DNA of 44,591 nt. It comes from Corynebacterium sp. ACRPO (GTDB lineage: Bacteria; Actinomycetota; Actinomycetes; Mycobacteriales; Mycobacteriaceae). Position numbers and translations under genes: made by a program. The DNA is taken from assembly GCF_022347205.1 (NCBI RefSeq), contig NZ_JAKRNE010000016.1:1-44591 (forward strand). Direction: 5' to 3'. The first letter of the stretch is position 1; every line of letters starts with the position of its first letter. The notes below the pieces were generated by a model. It worked only from the letters and a program-made list of their open reading frames with translations. It made no database searches and had not been told where the DNA came from. Positions 11,395-19,466 of the stretch are shown here, in pieces.

Positions 11395-12296
11395 ACCGCA
11401 GGAAGAAGTTCCTCAGCATTCAAGAGCAAGTCAGTTTAATTCAACGCCGTGGGTTAATCCTGCCTTCCGAAAAATCTGCTAAAGATTTCCTTGAGCGTCA
11501 AAATTATTACCGCTTTTCGGGCTACATGCGGTACTTCCAAGAAAACTTAGCCGGTGACGAAGCCAAATTCTTTCCTGGCACCCAGTGGGATGAAATAGTT
11601 AACATCTACCGGTTGGACATCGAACTTCGTTCTCTCCTTCTCCGCGGGCTCCAAGAAGCAGAGCTTGCGGCCAGGACGGCCTTTGCTCTCAGCGAAGGTG
11701 AAATCCATTCTCCTTATGAGAAGGATCTTCAGCCCACTGCTTACCGGCGCCCACCAAATCCGGCCATGCCGCCCACACACGAACTAATTATCAGTGAGCT
11801 CAAGCGGTCTAAGGAGCCATACCTCCACAAATACAAAAAGGACTCAGGGTCCGATACTGAAAGGTGGGTTTACGATGTGCCAATTTGGGTGGCCGTCGAG
11901 GCGCTGTCCTTTGGTACGTTGTCGAAAGCAATAAGCTTCCGAAAAGACAACAACCAAGTTTACGCAAAGACTTGTTCCATTCTTGGCGTAAAGAAACAAT
12001 ATTTAGCGCGCCAATTGCGCTCTTTTACCTTCGTGAGAAATAAATGTGCCCACTCAGCTCGGTTATGGAACAGTTTCGTTTTGGACCAACCTTCAGTTTC
12101 TAGTGCTACGAAACGGCGTGCTGAGAAAGTTTTAGGTCAAAATTACGGCGAGAACTCGCTACTAGCAGTAATTGTAGCCCTTGATAACTTTCTCTTTCTT
12201 ACTAATTCGTGGGATGGATTTTTGGATGAGTATATAGAGCTGGTCAAACGAACTCCGGCTTTCCACCAAGGTATAGCGAATCCTCATCATTCATAG
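11391..12296 (+). CDS. Abi_2 (AbiD/AbiF-like) HEPN protein, putative abortive-infection RNase
   Basis: The product is 301 residues. The N-terminal block YYRFSGYMRYF (residues 39-49) and the central PIWVAVEALSFGTLSKAI (164-181) are hallmarks of the Abi_2 family of phage-exclusion proteins. FVRNKCAHSARLWN contains the HEPN ribonuclease motif R-X4-H as Arg216-His221, with the usual Asn after the Arg. HEPN proteins of this kind are thought to cut RNA on infection and are regarded as relatives of Cas13. Base composition is clearly more A+T-rich than the glnA gene before it and the transporter after it, so it was probably acquired. It stands alone: no methylase, protease or second toxin gene accompanies it. 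Its translation start overlaps a tiny leader peptide. The family call is firm; the defence role is by family. Confidence 0.87.
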   Translation: MNRRKKFLSIQEQVSLIQRRGLILPSEKSAKDFLERQNYYRFSGYMRYFQENLAGDEAKFFPGTQWDEIVNIYRLDIELRSLLLRGLQEAELAARTAFALSEGEIHSPYEKDLQPTAYRRPPNPAMPPTHELIISELKRSKEPYLHKYKKDSGSDTERWVYDVPIWVAVEALSFGTLSKAISFRKDNNQVYAKTCSILGVKKQYLARQLRSFTFVRNKCAHSARLWNSFVLDQPSVSSATKRRAEKVLGQNYGENSLLAVIVALDNFLFLTNSWDGFLDEYIELVKRTPAFHQGIANPHHS

Positions 12297-12462
12297 CCTC
12301 CTCACTGTATGAACACGCAATGGTATTCCAGCCCTTTTCTTGCGACCCCAGACACACATTTATGTGGGATTGACCCCCGCCCCTAAAAGCAATCTTAGCG
12401 AGAGTTCTCACCAGCAAAAACGACAGCAAAATTCTGATAACCCGACCGAAAGAAATTAACAT

Positions 12463-13440
12463 GTGAGTGTGACTGATAGATTCCGCCAACTCCCGGCCCC
12501 TGGCCCCGCGTGGGGAGGCAGCCTCATGGGCACCTCCATCGTTTCGCGCCTGCTCGTGGAAGAAGGATTGATGATCTTGGCCGGCATTTTTGCCGCCATC
12601 GCGTGCGTCATCTTTGTCGTTCTCACCGCGGGCTTCTTGCGCTACCGCCATCCTAGTTTTGAGCGCACCACTATGGCGGAGTGGTCGATGTTTTTCATCG
12701 GAATCTTGGCGCTCGGTGCCGCGCTTTCCGGTCTGACGGATATCCCTACCTTCCGTCTCGTGGGCTTTTGGATCGGTGGTCCGGTTACCGTTATTACGTG
12801 GGCTATCCAGCTCACGCGCTTTGATGGCGAACCGAGGTTCACTTGGGGCTTGCCACTGGTCGGCCCTATGATTTCGGCTTCCGTTTCCGGTTGGCTGGCT
12901 AATGATTACGGCCCGCTCTACCACGTGATGGGTACGGTATTTTTCTTCATGTCCCTGGTGACGGCGGTGCCCACCTTCGCCCGCGTGTATTGGGCCGCAT
13001 GGCACGGCAAGGTGGATTTCACCGGCGCGAAATCAGCCACCGCATGGGTCCCGCTAGGCGTAGTGGGCCAGTCCACCACGGCAATGCAGATTCTCTTCCC
13101 TGGCCCCGTCTCCATCTATTACGGCGTTACGGCGCTTATTATCGCCATTCCGCTGTCCATCTACGCGATGTTTACCTTCTATCCCAATGTGGCACGGTGG
13201 GTTCCGTACTCCCCGGCGTGGTGGTCCTGCACGTTCCCGCCGGGCACTGTGAGCATGGGCGGCCACCAGCTGGCATTGGTCAATGGCTCCGAGCTTATCG
13301 ACGCCATTGCGCTCACCATCCCCGTCCTCCTCACCGCCCACTGGATGCTGTGCTCCACCCGCTTCCTCAGCTGGGTGTGGGAAGGAAAGAAGGAAACCGG
13401 CCCTGAAGAGCCGCTCATTAAGACTGGGCCCAAAAGGTAG
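12463..13440 (+). CDS. TDT-family transporter (tellurite-resistance/C4-dicarboxylate type)
   Basis: This 325-residue membrane protein has about nine or ten hydrophobic segments. The opening PAPGPAWGGSLMGTSIVSRL resembles the conserved first helix of the TehA/Mae1/SLAC1-like TDT family. Members move anions such as C4-dicarboxylates, sulfite or chloride, and the substrate cannot be read from the sequence. The start is GTG at 12463, with GAAAGAAA upstream; the ATG two bases earlier is followed immediately by a stop. The last 15 residues are charged and cytosolic. Two small genes follow in the same direction, the first only 18 bases downstream. Confidence 0.75.
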   Translation: MSVTDRFRQLPAPGPAWGGSLMGTSIVSRLLVEEGLMILAGIFAAIACVIFVVLTAGFLRYRHPSFERTTMAEWSMFFIGILALGAALSGLTDIPTFRLVGFWIGGPVTVITWAIQLTRFDGEPRFTWGLPLVGPMISASVSGWLANDYGPLYHVMGTVFFFMSLVTAVPTFARVYWAAWHGKVDFTGAKSATAWVPLGVVGQSTTAMQILFPGPVSIYYGVTALIIAIPLSIYAMFTFYPNVARWVPYSPAWWSCTFPPGTVSMGGHQLALVNGSELIDAIALTIPVLLTAHWMLCSTRFLSWVWEGKKETGPEEPLIKTGPKR

Positions 13441-13458
13441 CAAGGAGGCTAAGCCACT

Positions 13459-13668
13459 ATGCGAGACGCCAGCTTTGAACGAGGCAAGCGCCGCACACGC
13501 CGCCGCACGCCTGAGGCCCGACCGCGGCGCGAGCACTGGAGCAGGGAATACGCAATCTATGCGGAAGATTCCTGGGGCATCGATGACTTAGGGTCCGAGG
13601 GCGGCGAGAATTCCGTGCGCACCTATTCCGGTGGCCGCGCAGATGGCAATCGTCGCCGGCGCCGCTGA
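13459..13668 (+). CDS. Small Arg-rich protein of unknown function
   Basis: The product is 69 residues. Both ends are very basic (MRDASFERGKRRTRRRTPEA; the last residues are NRRRRR), with an acidic middle containing EDSWGIDDLGSEGGE. A strong AAGGAGG stands at 13441-13447, which supports translation. Its TGA stop overlaps the ATG of the next gene by one base (TGATG), so the two are coupled. I do not recognise the family. The composition suggests nucleic-acid or membrane-surface binding, but that is only inference. Confidence 0.6.
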   Translation: MRDASFERGKRRTRRRTPEARPRREHWSREYAIYAEDSWGIDDLGSEGGENSVRTYSGGRADGNRRRRR

Positions 13669-14042
13669 TGCATAATAGCTCCCCTATCACCTTCATCGCC
13701 TGGGAGCGCGCCAACCTGGCTGCGGTGAGAGACGTACTCGCTGGCCTGCAGCGAGACGGCATATTCCTGCGCCGCGGCCACCTGCTCTTGGAGACGTCGT
13801 GGCTTGGCACAGGCGCGCGGGACTTCTACGCCACTGCCTGGCGCTGGGACGCACAAGACTGCCCGCTCTTTTATGACCTAGCCCGGCGCGGCAAGCTCTT
13901 AATTACTATCAGCGATACCGTGATTTCCTGCGGCGACAAAGACGATATTGCCGATGCGCGCGATGGCATTGCACAAGTACTCATCGCCGCCCAGGATCCG
14001 CAGCAATTGTCCGGGCTGCTTGCCGACGCCGCAGAAGACTAG
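13668..14042 (+). CDS. Conserved-looking hypothetical protein, 124 residues
   Basis: This is a soluble, mixed alpha/beta-looking protein beginning MHNSSPITFIAWERANLAAV. It has no signal peptide and no membrane segment. The start overlaps the stop of the small Arg-rich gene, and the stop is 2 bases from the end of the convergent Nudix gene. Two Cys residues (in QDCPLF and SCGDKDD) are not in a metal-binding spacing. I do not recognise a domain. Codon usage matches the neighbours and the tight packing argues that it is real. Confidence 0.65.
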   Translation: MHNSSPITFIAWERANLAAVRDVLAGLQRDGIFLRRGHLLLETSWLGTGARDFYATAWRWDAQDCPLFYDLARRGKLLITISDTVISCGDKDDIADARDGIAQVLIAAQDPQQLSGLLADAAED

Positions 14043-14044
14043 CC

Positions 14045-14590
14045 CTACAATCCCGGTTGCTCGCTGCGCTTCATCCAGCCCATGCGCGGGGCAAAACCGC
14101 GGGGATGTTTCATCTGCGCTACGGCGTCGGCAATCATGAGGCGGTGGCGGCGCGACACGCTATCGGGAAGCTTTGCCACGGAGAACCACCCTGCCTCGGT
14201 ATTTTCTTCGTCGCTGATGACCGGCTCTGCGCCATCCGCTACTGATACGCGCAGCGCCGTTCCCATAAAGGTGCACTCATCACCGTTGGGGTAGGTCACT
14301 GGTCCGGACTGCCCCACGCCCAATAGCGCTTCCACCTTGGCGTCAAGGCCGACTTCCTCTTTGACTTCTCGCAGCGCGGTGGTGGTAATTTCCTCGCCTG
14401 GCTCGCAGATTCCTTCCACCGGGGTCCACGTACCGTTATCGGAGCGCTTTACTAGCAGCACGGAGGGGACTTCCCAGAGTGCGGCGTCTGCCGGCACATC
14501 GCGGATGATGATGGCGCTGCAGGCTGGCACAAAGATCTGATCGTGGCCAATCTTTTCGCGCAGCTGAACAATAAAATCTGGAGTCGGCAT
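14045..14590 (-). CDS. Nudix hydrolase
   Basis: The product is 181 residues. The Nudix box is complete: G60-X5-E66-X7-R74-E75-V76-X-E78-E79-X-G81 (GICEPGEEITTTALREVKEE begins it), the Mg-binding loop that cleaves nucleoside-diphosphate-linked compounds. The preceding strand LLVKRSDNGTWTPVEG is typical of NUDIX proteins that act as nucleotide-pool sanitisers or NAD(H)/ADP-sugar pyrophosphatases; the substrate cannot be assigned. It is convergent with the hypothetical gene upstream and lies just downstream of the lipoprotein protease in the same direction. Confidence 0.9.
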   Translation of the reverse strand: MPTPDFIVQLREKIGHDQIFVPACSAIIIRDVPADAALWEVPSVLLVKRSDNGTWTPVEGICEPGEEITTTALREVKEEVGLDAKVEALLGVGQSGPVTYPNGDECTFMGTALRVSVADGAEPVISDEENTEAGWFSVAKLPDSVSRRHRLMIADAVAQMKHPRGFAPRMGWMKRSEQPGL

Positions 14591-14619
14591 GCCACCTAGC
14601 GTAGACCAGTGCGGCGCAC

Positions 14620-15453
14620 TTAGGCCATGGGCCCCAAGACCTCTTTAGCTAGAAGCTGAATATCGGTGGCCAACGTGAAAGACAGCTCCATGTCCGTCGG
14701 CGTGGTTTGGCAGGTGTGACCTTCTTCGAGGCGCTGCGTCGTTCCGGAAACCACGCCCACGATGGTTTGTTTTCCTTCTACTTCGCCATACACCGGACCA
14801 CCGGAGTCACCATTGGTGCTGCATACGCGCGCCCTAGCGGCGAGCGAATCCCGCTGGAGTCCCTCCGAGTTCAGCTGCGCCATCTCTGCATCGTGAGAAA
14901 GCGTGCCGCAGGTCTCATCGGTCACGCGGCCAAGCTTGCACACCTGATGCGGCAGGTGAGTCAGGGAGGTGGCGACGCTATTGTCCACCGCCCCGGGGAC
15001 ATAGTACTCAGCGCTGCTAGTGATCTCGATAAAGGCCACATCGAGGTCGTGGCTGTCTTCGGAATAGAAATCAGAGTAGATGACCTCGCCGATAGGTTCG
15101 GCGGGGTAGCTAAAGTCGCCGTCGGCGGTTCCGGCCCAGACTTTATCGCCGGGTTTGCCGCAATGGGAAGCGGTAACGGCGATCGTGCGGGCGTCGGCAA
15201 GCGTAAATGACCATGCCGCGGTACAAGACTGGTAGTTGAAATAGGCGCCCGGCCGCGGTTCATCGCCGGAGAGATCCAAGGCGGTACCCGGAGCGAGCGG
15301 CGCCGTGGCCGGAGAATAGGACTCATTGGGAATGAGGTTTTTGTACGACAGCGCGGAGAAACTCGGTTCTTCCCCACCCCGCACCGGGCTGCAGGCTGCA
15401 AGGAACGCGGCCGTGCACACTACAAAGACGCTAGTTGCTCTCCGTGTCCGCAT
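14620..15453 (-). CDS. Trypsin-like serine protease, predicted lipoprotein
   Basis: With the ATG at 15453 the product has 277 residues and begins with MRTRRATSVFVVCTAAFLAAC, a lipoprotein signal peptide with lipobox LAAC. An AAGGAC stands about 10 bases upstream. The chymotrypsin-fold triad is visible: His in TASHCGKPGDK, Asp in DLDVAFIEI and Ser in STNGDSGGPVYGE. Paired cysteines (in SCTAAW and ASHC, and in VCKLGR and TCGTLS) suggest disulfides outside the membrane. A longer in-frame start exists but would bury the signal peptide. Its 5' end overlaps the small gene behind thrC by 23 bases. The substrate is unknown. Confidence 0.85.
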   Translation of the reverse strand: MRTRRATSVFVVCTAAFLAACSPVRGGEEPSFSALSYKNLIPNESYSPATAPLAPGTALDLSGDEPRPGAYFNYQSCTAAWSFTLADARTIAVTASHCGKPGDKVWAGTADGDFSYPAEPIGEVIYSDFYSEDSHDLDVAFIEITSSAEYYVPGAVDNSVATSLTHLPHQVCKLGRVTDETCGTLSHDAEMAQLNSEGLQRDSLAARARVCSTNGDSGGPVYGEVEGKQTIVGVVSGTTQRLEEGHTCQTTPTDMELSFTLATDIQLLAKEVLGPMA

Positions 15454-15577
15454 TCCCGGCGTTGTCCTTGTTCTCTTCTTCCGCATCCATCTCCGCCTGG
15501 GCTTTGAGATCGCGGATGAACTTTTCCGGATCAAACTCGGTGTAGTGTTCCGGGCCGGCAAAATTTTCTAGGGCCAT
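15431..15577 (-). CDS. Small acidic protein (48 residues) behind thrC
   Basis: The reading frame starts at ATG 15577, 3 bases after the thrC stop, with a strong GGAGG inside the thrC end. It encodes 48 residues opening with MALENFAGPEHYTEFDPEKF and closing with the acidic DAEEENKDNAGNADTESN. It ends inside the signal-peptide region of the protease gene, overlapping it by 23 bases in another frame. The strong ribosome-binding site, the spacing to thrC and the ordered amphipathic sequence argue that it is a real gene translated with thrC. The function is unknown. Confidence 0.6.
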   Translation of the reverse strand: MALENFAGPEHYTEFDPEKFIRDLKAQAEMDAEEENKDNAGNADTESN

Positions 15578-15580
15578 GGT

Positions 15581-17023
15581 CTAAACCTCCGTTTTCTGAA
15601 TCGACGTGGTGATGTAATCCTTGACCGCCGCGGCATCATTAGGCAAGTCCTTGACGTGCCGCTCAGTATCGAGGATGCTGGCAAAGCGCTCGGGCGGCTC
15701 AGGGGCAGAGCCGATGGCTTCCGTGATCGTCTCGGCAAACTTCACCGGCAGCGCGGTCTCCAGACACACGATTGGAGTCTTTACCCCCTCGCGCTGTGCG
15801 CCACGAGCCACCTTGATGCCGTCGGCCGTGTGCGGATCCGCCAGGTAATCAAAGCGCTCGTGTACATCCTTGATGGTGGCTAGGCGATCGGCATGGCTGG
15901 AGGAACCGGACAGGAAACCATAGTCCTCGCGGGCAGCAGCAATCTTGTCGTGGTCGAGGCTAAAGCCGCCCTCTTTCACCTTGGTGCCGAATAGCTCCGC
16001 GGTTTCGGCTGCATCGCGGCCGAGCAAGTCGAACGCAAAGCGCTCAAAATTCGAGGCGCGCGAGATATCCATGGACGGCGAAGAGGTTGCCATGGTCTCT
16101 GCGGCTGGACGCGGCCGGTAGTTTCCGGTGCGGAAGAACTCATCCAGCACATCATTTTCATTGGTAGCCACGATAAGACGATCAATGGGAAGGCCCATCT
16201 GGCGAGCGATGTGGCCGGCACAGATATCGCCAAAGTTACCGGTGGGAACGCTAAAGGAAACCTTCTGATCGACGGTCTCGGTGACCTTGAGCCAGCAGGA
16301 AATGTAGTAGACCACCTGGGCCATCAACCGTGCCCAGTTAATGGAATTGACCGCGCCAATGCGGTAGGCGGCCTTAAAGTCAGCATCTCCCGATACCGCC
16401 TTGACCACATCCTGGCAATCATCGAAAACGCCATCTAGAGCGATGTTGAAGATATTCGGGTCATCCAGCCCAAACATCTGCGCCTGCTGGAAGGCCGTCA
16501 TTCGGCCGGCCGGGGTGAGCATAAAGACGCGAATGCCGTGGCGCCCACGCATCGCATACTCTGCAGAGGATCCCGTATCGCCGGAAGTGGCGCCCAGAAT
16601 ATTGAGGGTCTCACCGCGGCGGGCGAGCTCGTATTCAAAGAGCTCACCCAAAAGCTGCATGGCCATGTCCTTAAATGCTGCAGTAGGTCCTTCAGATAGA
16701 TGGCCGATAAACAGACCCTCGCCTAGTTCGGTGACGGGAACGATTTCCGGGTCCGCAAACTTGGGGCTGGTATAAGCGCGCGCGGCGATATCCTCGATGT
16801 CTTGCGCTGGAATATCGTCAATGAAAAGCTTAAGTACCTCGGCCGCAAGCGCCGCGTAGCCTTTGTCCGCTAGGAGCCTGCGCCATGAATTTAAAGTGGC
16901 GGAATCTAGCTGTGGGTAGCTCTCAGGCAGGTATAAACCGCCATCGGGGGCAAGCCCACCGAGGAGAATATCTGTAAAAGATGCGGGCTGACGGGCGGTA
17001 TCGCGGGTCGAAATGTACTTCAC
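15581..17023 (-). CDS. thrC: Threonine synthase
   Basis: This PLP enzyme converts O-phosphohomoserine to threonine. The product has 480 residues, the length of the long (fungal/corynebacterial) class. The N-terminal block TRDTARQPASFTDILLGGLA is typical. The PLP lysine is Lys118 in GPTAAFKDMAMQ. The phosphate-binding loop is ATSGDTGSSAEYAMRG and the VPTGNFGDICAGHIARQMGL block is intact. The start is GTG at 17023; TAAGAT on the minus strand (17032-17037) ends 8 bases before it, so the transcript may be almost leaderless. It diverges from the MFS gene and is followed by the 48-residue gene. Confidence 0.97.
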   Translation of the reverse strand: MKYISTRDTARQPASFTDILLGGLAPDGGLYLPESYPQLDSATLNSWRRLLADKGYAALAAEVLKLFIDDIPAQDIEDIAARAYTSPKFADPEIVPVTELGEGLFIGHLSEGPTAAFKDMAMQLLGELFEYELARRGETLNILGATSGDTGSSAEYAMRGRHGIRVFMLTPAGRMTAFQQAQMFGLDDPNIFNIALDGVFDDCQDVVKAVSGDADFKAAYRIGAVNSINWARLMAQVVYYISCWLKVTETVDQKVSFSVPTGNFGDICAGHIARQMGLPIDRLIVATNENDVLDEFFRTGNYRPRPAAETMATSSPSMDISRASNFERFAFDLLGRDAAETAELFGTKVKEGGFSLDHDKIAAAREDYGFLSGSSSHADRLATIKDVHERFDYLADPHTADGIKVARGAQREGVKTPIVCLETALPVKFAETITEAIGSAPEPPERFASILDTERHVKDLPNDAAAVKDYITTSIQKTEV

Positions 17024-17031
17024 ACAAAAGA

Positions 17032-17037
17032 ATCTTA
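17032..17037 (-). promoter_or_regulatory. Probable thrC -10 box
   Basis: TAAGAT read on the minus strand, 8 bases before the thrC GTG. It predicts transcription starting around 17025, leaving essentially no leader. The -35 is weak. It lies in the 39-bp divergent gap shared with the MFS gene. Confidence 0.35.
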
Positions 17038-17062
17038 GTAGTTAAGGCGTAAGGTATCAGCC

Positions 17063-18370
17063 ATGTCGCATCCGAATCCCCGAGAAGTCATTACCACTCA
17101 GGCTTTAGGTATTTGGGTAGCCGCCATGGCGGTCTACCTCGTAGCGATTACCGGCCGTACCTCTTTTGGTGTGGCCGGTTTGGATGCCATTGAGCGCTTC
17201 GATGTCGATGCCGGCCGTATCGCGGTCTTTACCTCTGTGCAGTTGGGCGTGTATGCCCTAGCCCAAATCCCCACCGGCATCTTGATTGATAAATTTGGCC
17301 CGCGCCTACTCCTCGTGGTCGGCGCCGTCATTATGGGCATTGGCCAAGTGGTACTGGGCTTTACCACCAGCTATGGCGTAGCCATTGCCGCGCGCGTGCT
17401 CATCGGCGCGGGCGATGCCACGGCATTTCTCTCCGTGATGCGCATCCTGCCCTATTGGTTCCCACTGCACCGCACCCCCATGTTCACCCAGGTGACGTCG
17501 TCGTTGGGGCAAATGGGTCAGTTCATTTCCGCGGTGCCCTTCCTGTGGTTGCTGGGTGCGGCCGGATGGACCGCCGCCTTCGTTACCCTTGGCGCGGTAG
17601 GCATCTTGGTAGCCATCGCCGCTATCGTGGCGGTGGCAGACTCACCAGAGAAGTTGGGGATTATTCCCACGGAGAAGGAACCACCCAACTCGCAGGCCAC
17701 CAGCATCCCCGCCCGCTTGAAAACGGTATTCCGCTCCCCGGTGGCCTGGCAGGCTTACTTCATCCACTACATCGGCATGCTCCCGCTCATCGTCTTTGTC
17801 ATGCTCTGGGGCATGCCCATGATGACCCAGGGCATGGAGATGTCCAAGGCCAAGTCCAGCCTGGTACTTACCTTGCTGGCGGTATTCTTGGTCCTCGTCG
17901 GCCCCCTGCACGGCAAAATTTCCTCCCGCGCGCAGCATGTCCGCCCGTGGCTTAGCCTCGGGTTCGTAGCAATTCACGTACTGACCTGGCTGATTTTCTT
18001 TACCTTTGGCACCGACAGCGGTGTGGTCGCAATTTTGGTGGTGTCCTTCGTTACCGCACTGTGTACACCGACGGCTAACTATGGCTTCGATATCGTGCGT
18101 GAGCGCATGGACCGCTCCGTGGTAGCCACAGCTACGGGCCTGGGCAATATGGGCGGGTTTACCTCCGGCATGTTGGGCGCGCAGCTCTTCGGCATGGTGT
18201 TGGATCATTCCTCCGACGCCCCTGATTACTCCATGCCGGATTTCACTGCCGCCGCGGCTGCGGTGCTAGCCGTTTGGGTAGTAGGCATGATTGGTGTGGT
18301 CATCACCCACTTCCTTCGCCGTCGCGCGGGCGAAGACGGGCCTTCTGTCACCATCGTGGAGGTTTCCTAG
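17063..18370 (+). CDS. Major facilitator superfamily transporter
   Basis: The product has 435 residues and about 12 hydrophobic segments in two halves separated by a hydrophilic loop (about residues 195-220, SPEKLGIIPTEKEPPNSQAT). The loop between helices 2 and 3 has the MFS motif A-like GILIDKFGPRLLL. GRTSFGVAGLDAIERF near the start resembles nitrate/nitrite or organic-anion branches, but the substrate cannot be assigned. AAGG stands 8 bases before the ATG. The gene is divergent from thrC, which invites the idea of amino-acid export, but nothing in the sequence proves it. Confidence 0.85.
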   Translation: MSHPNPREVITTQALGIWVAAMAVYLVAITGRTSFGVAGLDAIERFDVDAGRIAVFTSVQLGVYALAQIPTGILIDKFGPRLLLVVGAVIMGIGQVVLGFTTSYGVAIAARVLIGAGDATAFLSVMRILPYWFPLHRTPMFTQVTSSLGQMGQFISAVPFLWLLGAAGWTAAFVTLGAVGILVAIAAIVAVADSPEKLGIIPTEKEPPNSQATSIPARLKTVFRSPVAWQAYFIHYIGMLPLIVFVMLWGMPMMTQGMEMSKAKSSLVLTLLAVFLVLVGPLHGKISSRAQHVRPWLSLGFVAIHVLTWLIFFTFGTDSGVVAILVVSFVTALCTPTANYGFDIVRERMDRSVVATATGLGNMGGFTSGMLGAQLFGMVLDHSSDAPDYSMPDFTAAAAAVLAVWVVGMIGVVITHFLRRRAGEDGPSVTIVEVS

Positions 18371-18384
18371 AAACCCTCGGTTGA

Positions 18385-19092
18385 TCACTCCGGGTTGAGG
18401 ATAAAGCGAATGGTCCCCTTAGGGTCCGCCAGAAGTTCCCGGGTCGCCGCCACGGCTTCCGCCTCGTCGAAGGCGATGCGCTCAAAGCCAGTATCGTTGA
18501 GCTCCACAATGTCCGCACCAGGGCAGGCCAGAAGAATTGGCGAGTGCGTGGCAATAATGACCTGTGCGCCGCGGTCAACTGCTTGGGCGATTTCCGCTAC
18601 GAGGGCCAGTTGCCGGATAACGGACAGCCCAGATTCTGGCTCATCAAGGATGTACACACCTTGGCCATTAATGTGCTCATAGAGCAGGTCAAAGACGGAT
18701 TGCCCGTGCGAGCGGCGGGACAAATCCACGTTCTGAGAAAGAGTCGAACGGCCGCCACGTTCGGCCGCTGAATCCCCACGTCCAATCAAGTACTCGTGCT
18801 TTTCGGCGCGCAGGAAATAGGCACGCTGGATCACTTCCTCCGTATCGCAGCGAATGGGGCTGCGAGGAACGATTTCATCTGGGTCATCCATGCGGCCGCC
18901 CGCAGGTGAACAGCCCAAATCACTAGCTACGCCAGCGAGCAAGCTCGATTTGCCAATGCCGTTTTCACCTACGAAGACGGTGACAGGGCTTCGCAACTTG
19001 AAGCTGCCCAAATCAACTAAGTAGTCGAAGACAGGCAGCTCGGCACGGTAGTCATCAGGCTTAAACTTCAGGCTTAGGGCATCAACCAGCAT
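18385..19092 (-). CDS. Stand-alone ABC-type ATPase (COG3910-like)
   Basis: The product has 235 residues. Walker A is GENGIGKSS (42-50), the signature-like element is SRRSHGQS, and Walker B is VYILDEPESGLS followed by the switch region IIATHSPILL. There is no membrane segment and no permease gene nearby, so it is a soluble ATPase rather than a transporter subunit. Similar predicted ATPases are linked to DNA repair or to OLD/SMC-like proteins, but the role of this type is not established. It is convergent with the MFS gene with 14 bases between them. Confidence 0.8.
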   Translation of the reverse strand: MLVDALSLKFKPDDYRAELPVFDYLVDLGSFKLRSPVTVFVGENGIGKSSLLAGVASDLGCSPAGGRMDDPDEIVPRSPIRCDTEEVIQRAYFLRAEKHEYLIGRGDSAAERGGRSTLSQNVDLSRRSHGQSVFDLLYEHINGQGVYILDEPESGLSVIRQLALVAEIAQAVDRGAQVIIATHSPILLACPGADIVELNDTGFERIAFDEAEAVAATRELLADPKGTIRFILNPE

Positions 19093-19102
19093 GGACCCTA
19101 GG

Positions 19103-19321
19103 TTAATTCAGTTCATCGAGTACGCGCAGCGCATCTTCCTGCGCTGCCGCCGCGCCAAAGTTTTTCAGGTGGCCACCCAAGTCGCCGGCCGGAACTGACT
19201 GGGCGATGGTATCGGCCGGCACGGTATTGACGGCATAAGCCACCCCTACACCGCCGGTGATGGGGATGGCAATGGCGGCGAGTACTCCCGCCGCGGTCGA
19301 CAGCGTGGTCTTGAAAGTCAT
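19103..19321 (-). CDS. Small secreted or membrane-anchored protein
   Basis: From the ATG at 19321 (preceded by GGAGGAG) the product is 72 residues. MTFKTTLSTAAGVLAAIAIP starts a signal peptide that continues to a good signal-peptidase site, VAYA before VNTVPADTI. The mature part would be about 40 residues, Ala-rich, ending in EDALRVLDELN. I do not recognise the family. It sits between the ATPase gene and the next membrane gene, all in one direction. Confidence 0.65.
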   Translation of the reverse strand: MTFKTTLSTAAGVLAAIAIPITGGVGVAYAVNTVPADTIAQSVPAGDLGGHLKNFGAAAAQEDALRVLDELN

Positions 19322-19466
19322 AGTCTCCTCCAGAGGCTTCGGCACCGAGCACCCTGCCCGTTACCAATTTGTGATGTTTTACCTTAGGAAGAGTTACTGC
19401 CAACGCCATGCCGCCTAGCTGCGGGTTGCCTGAATTTTCGCGCCCAGTTCGCGAGGAAATAAAGGG

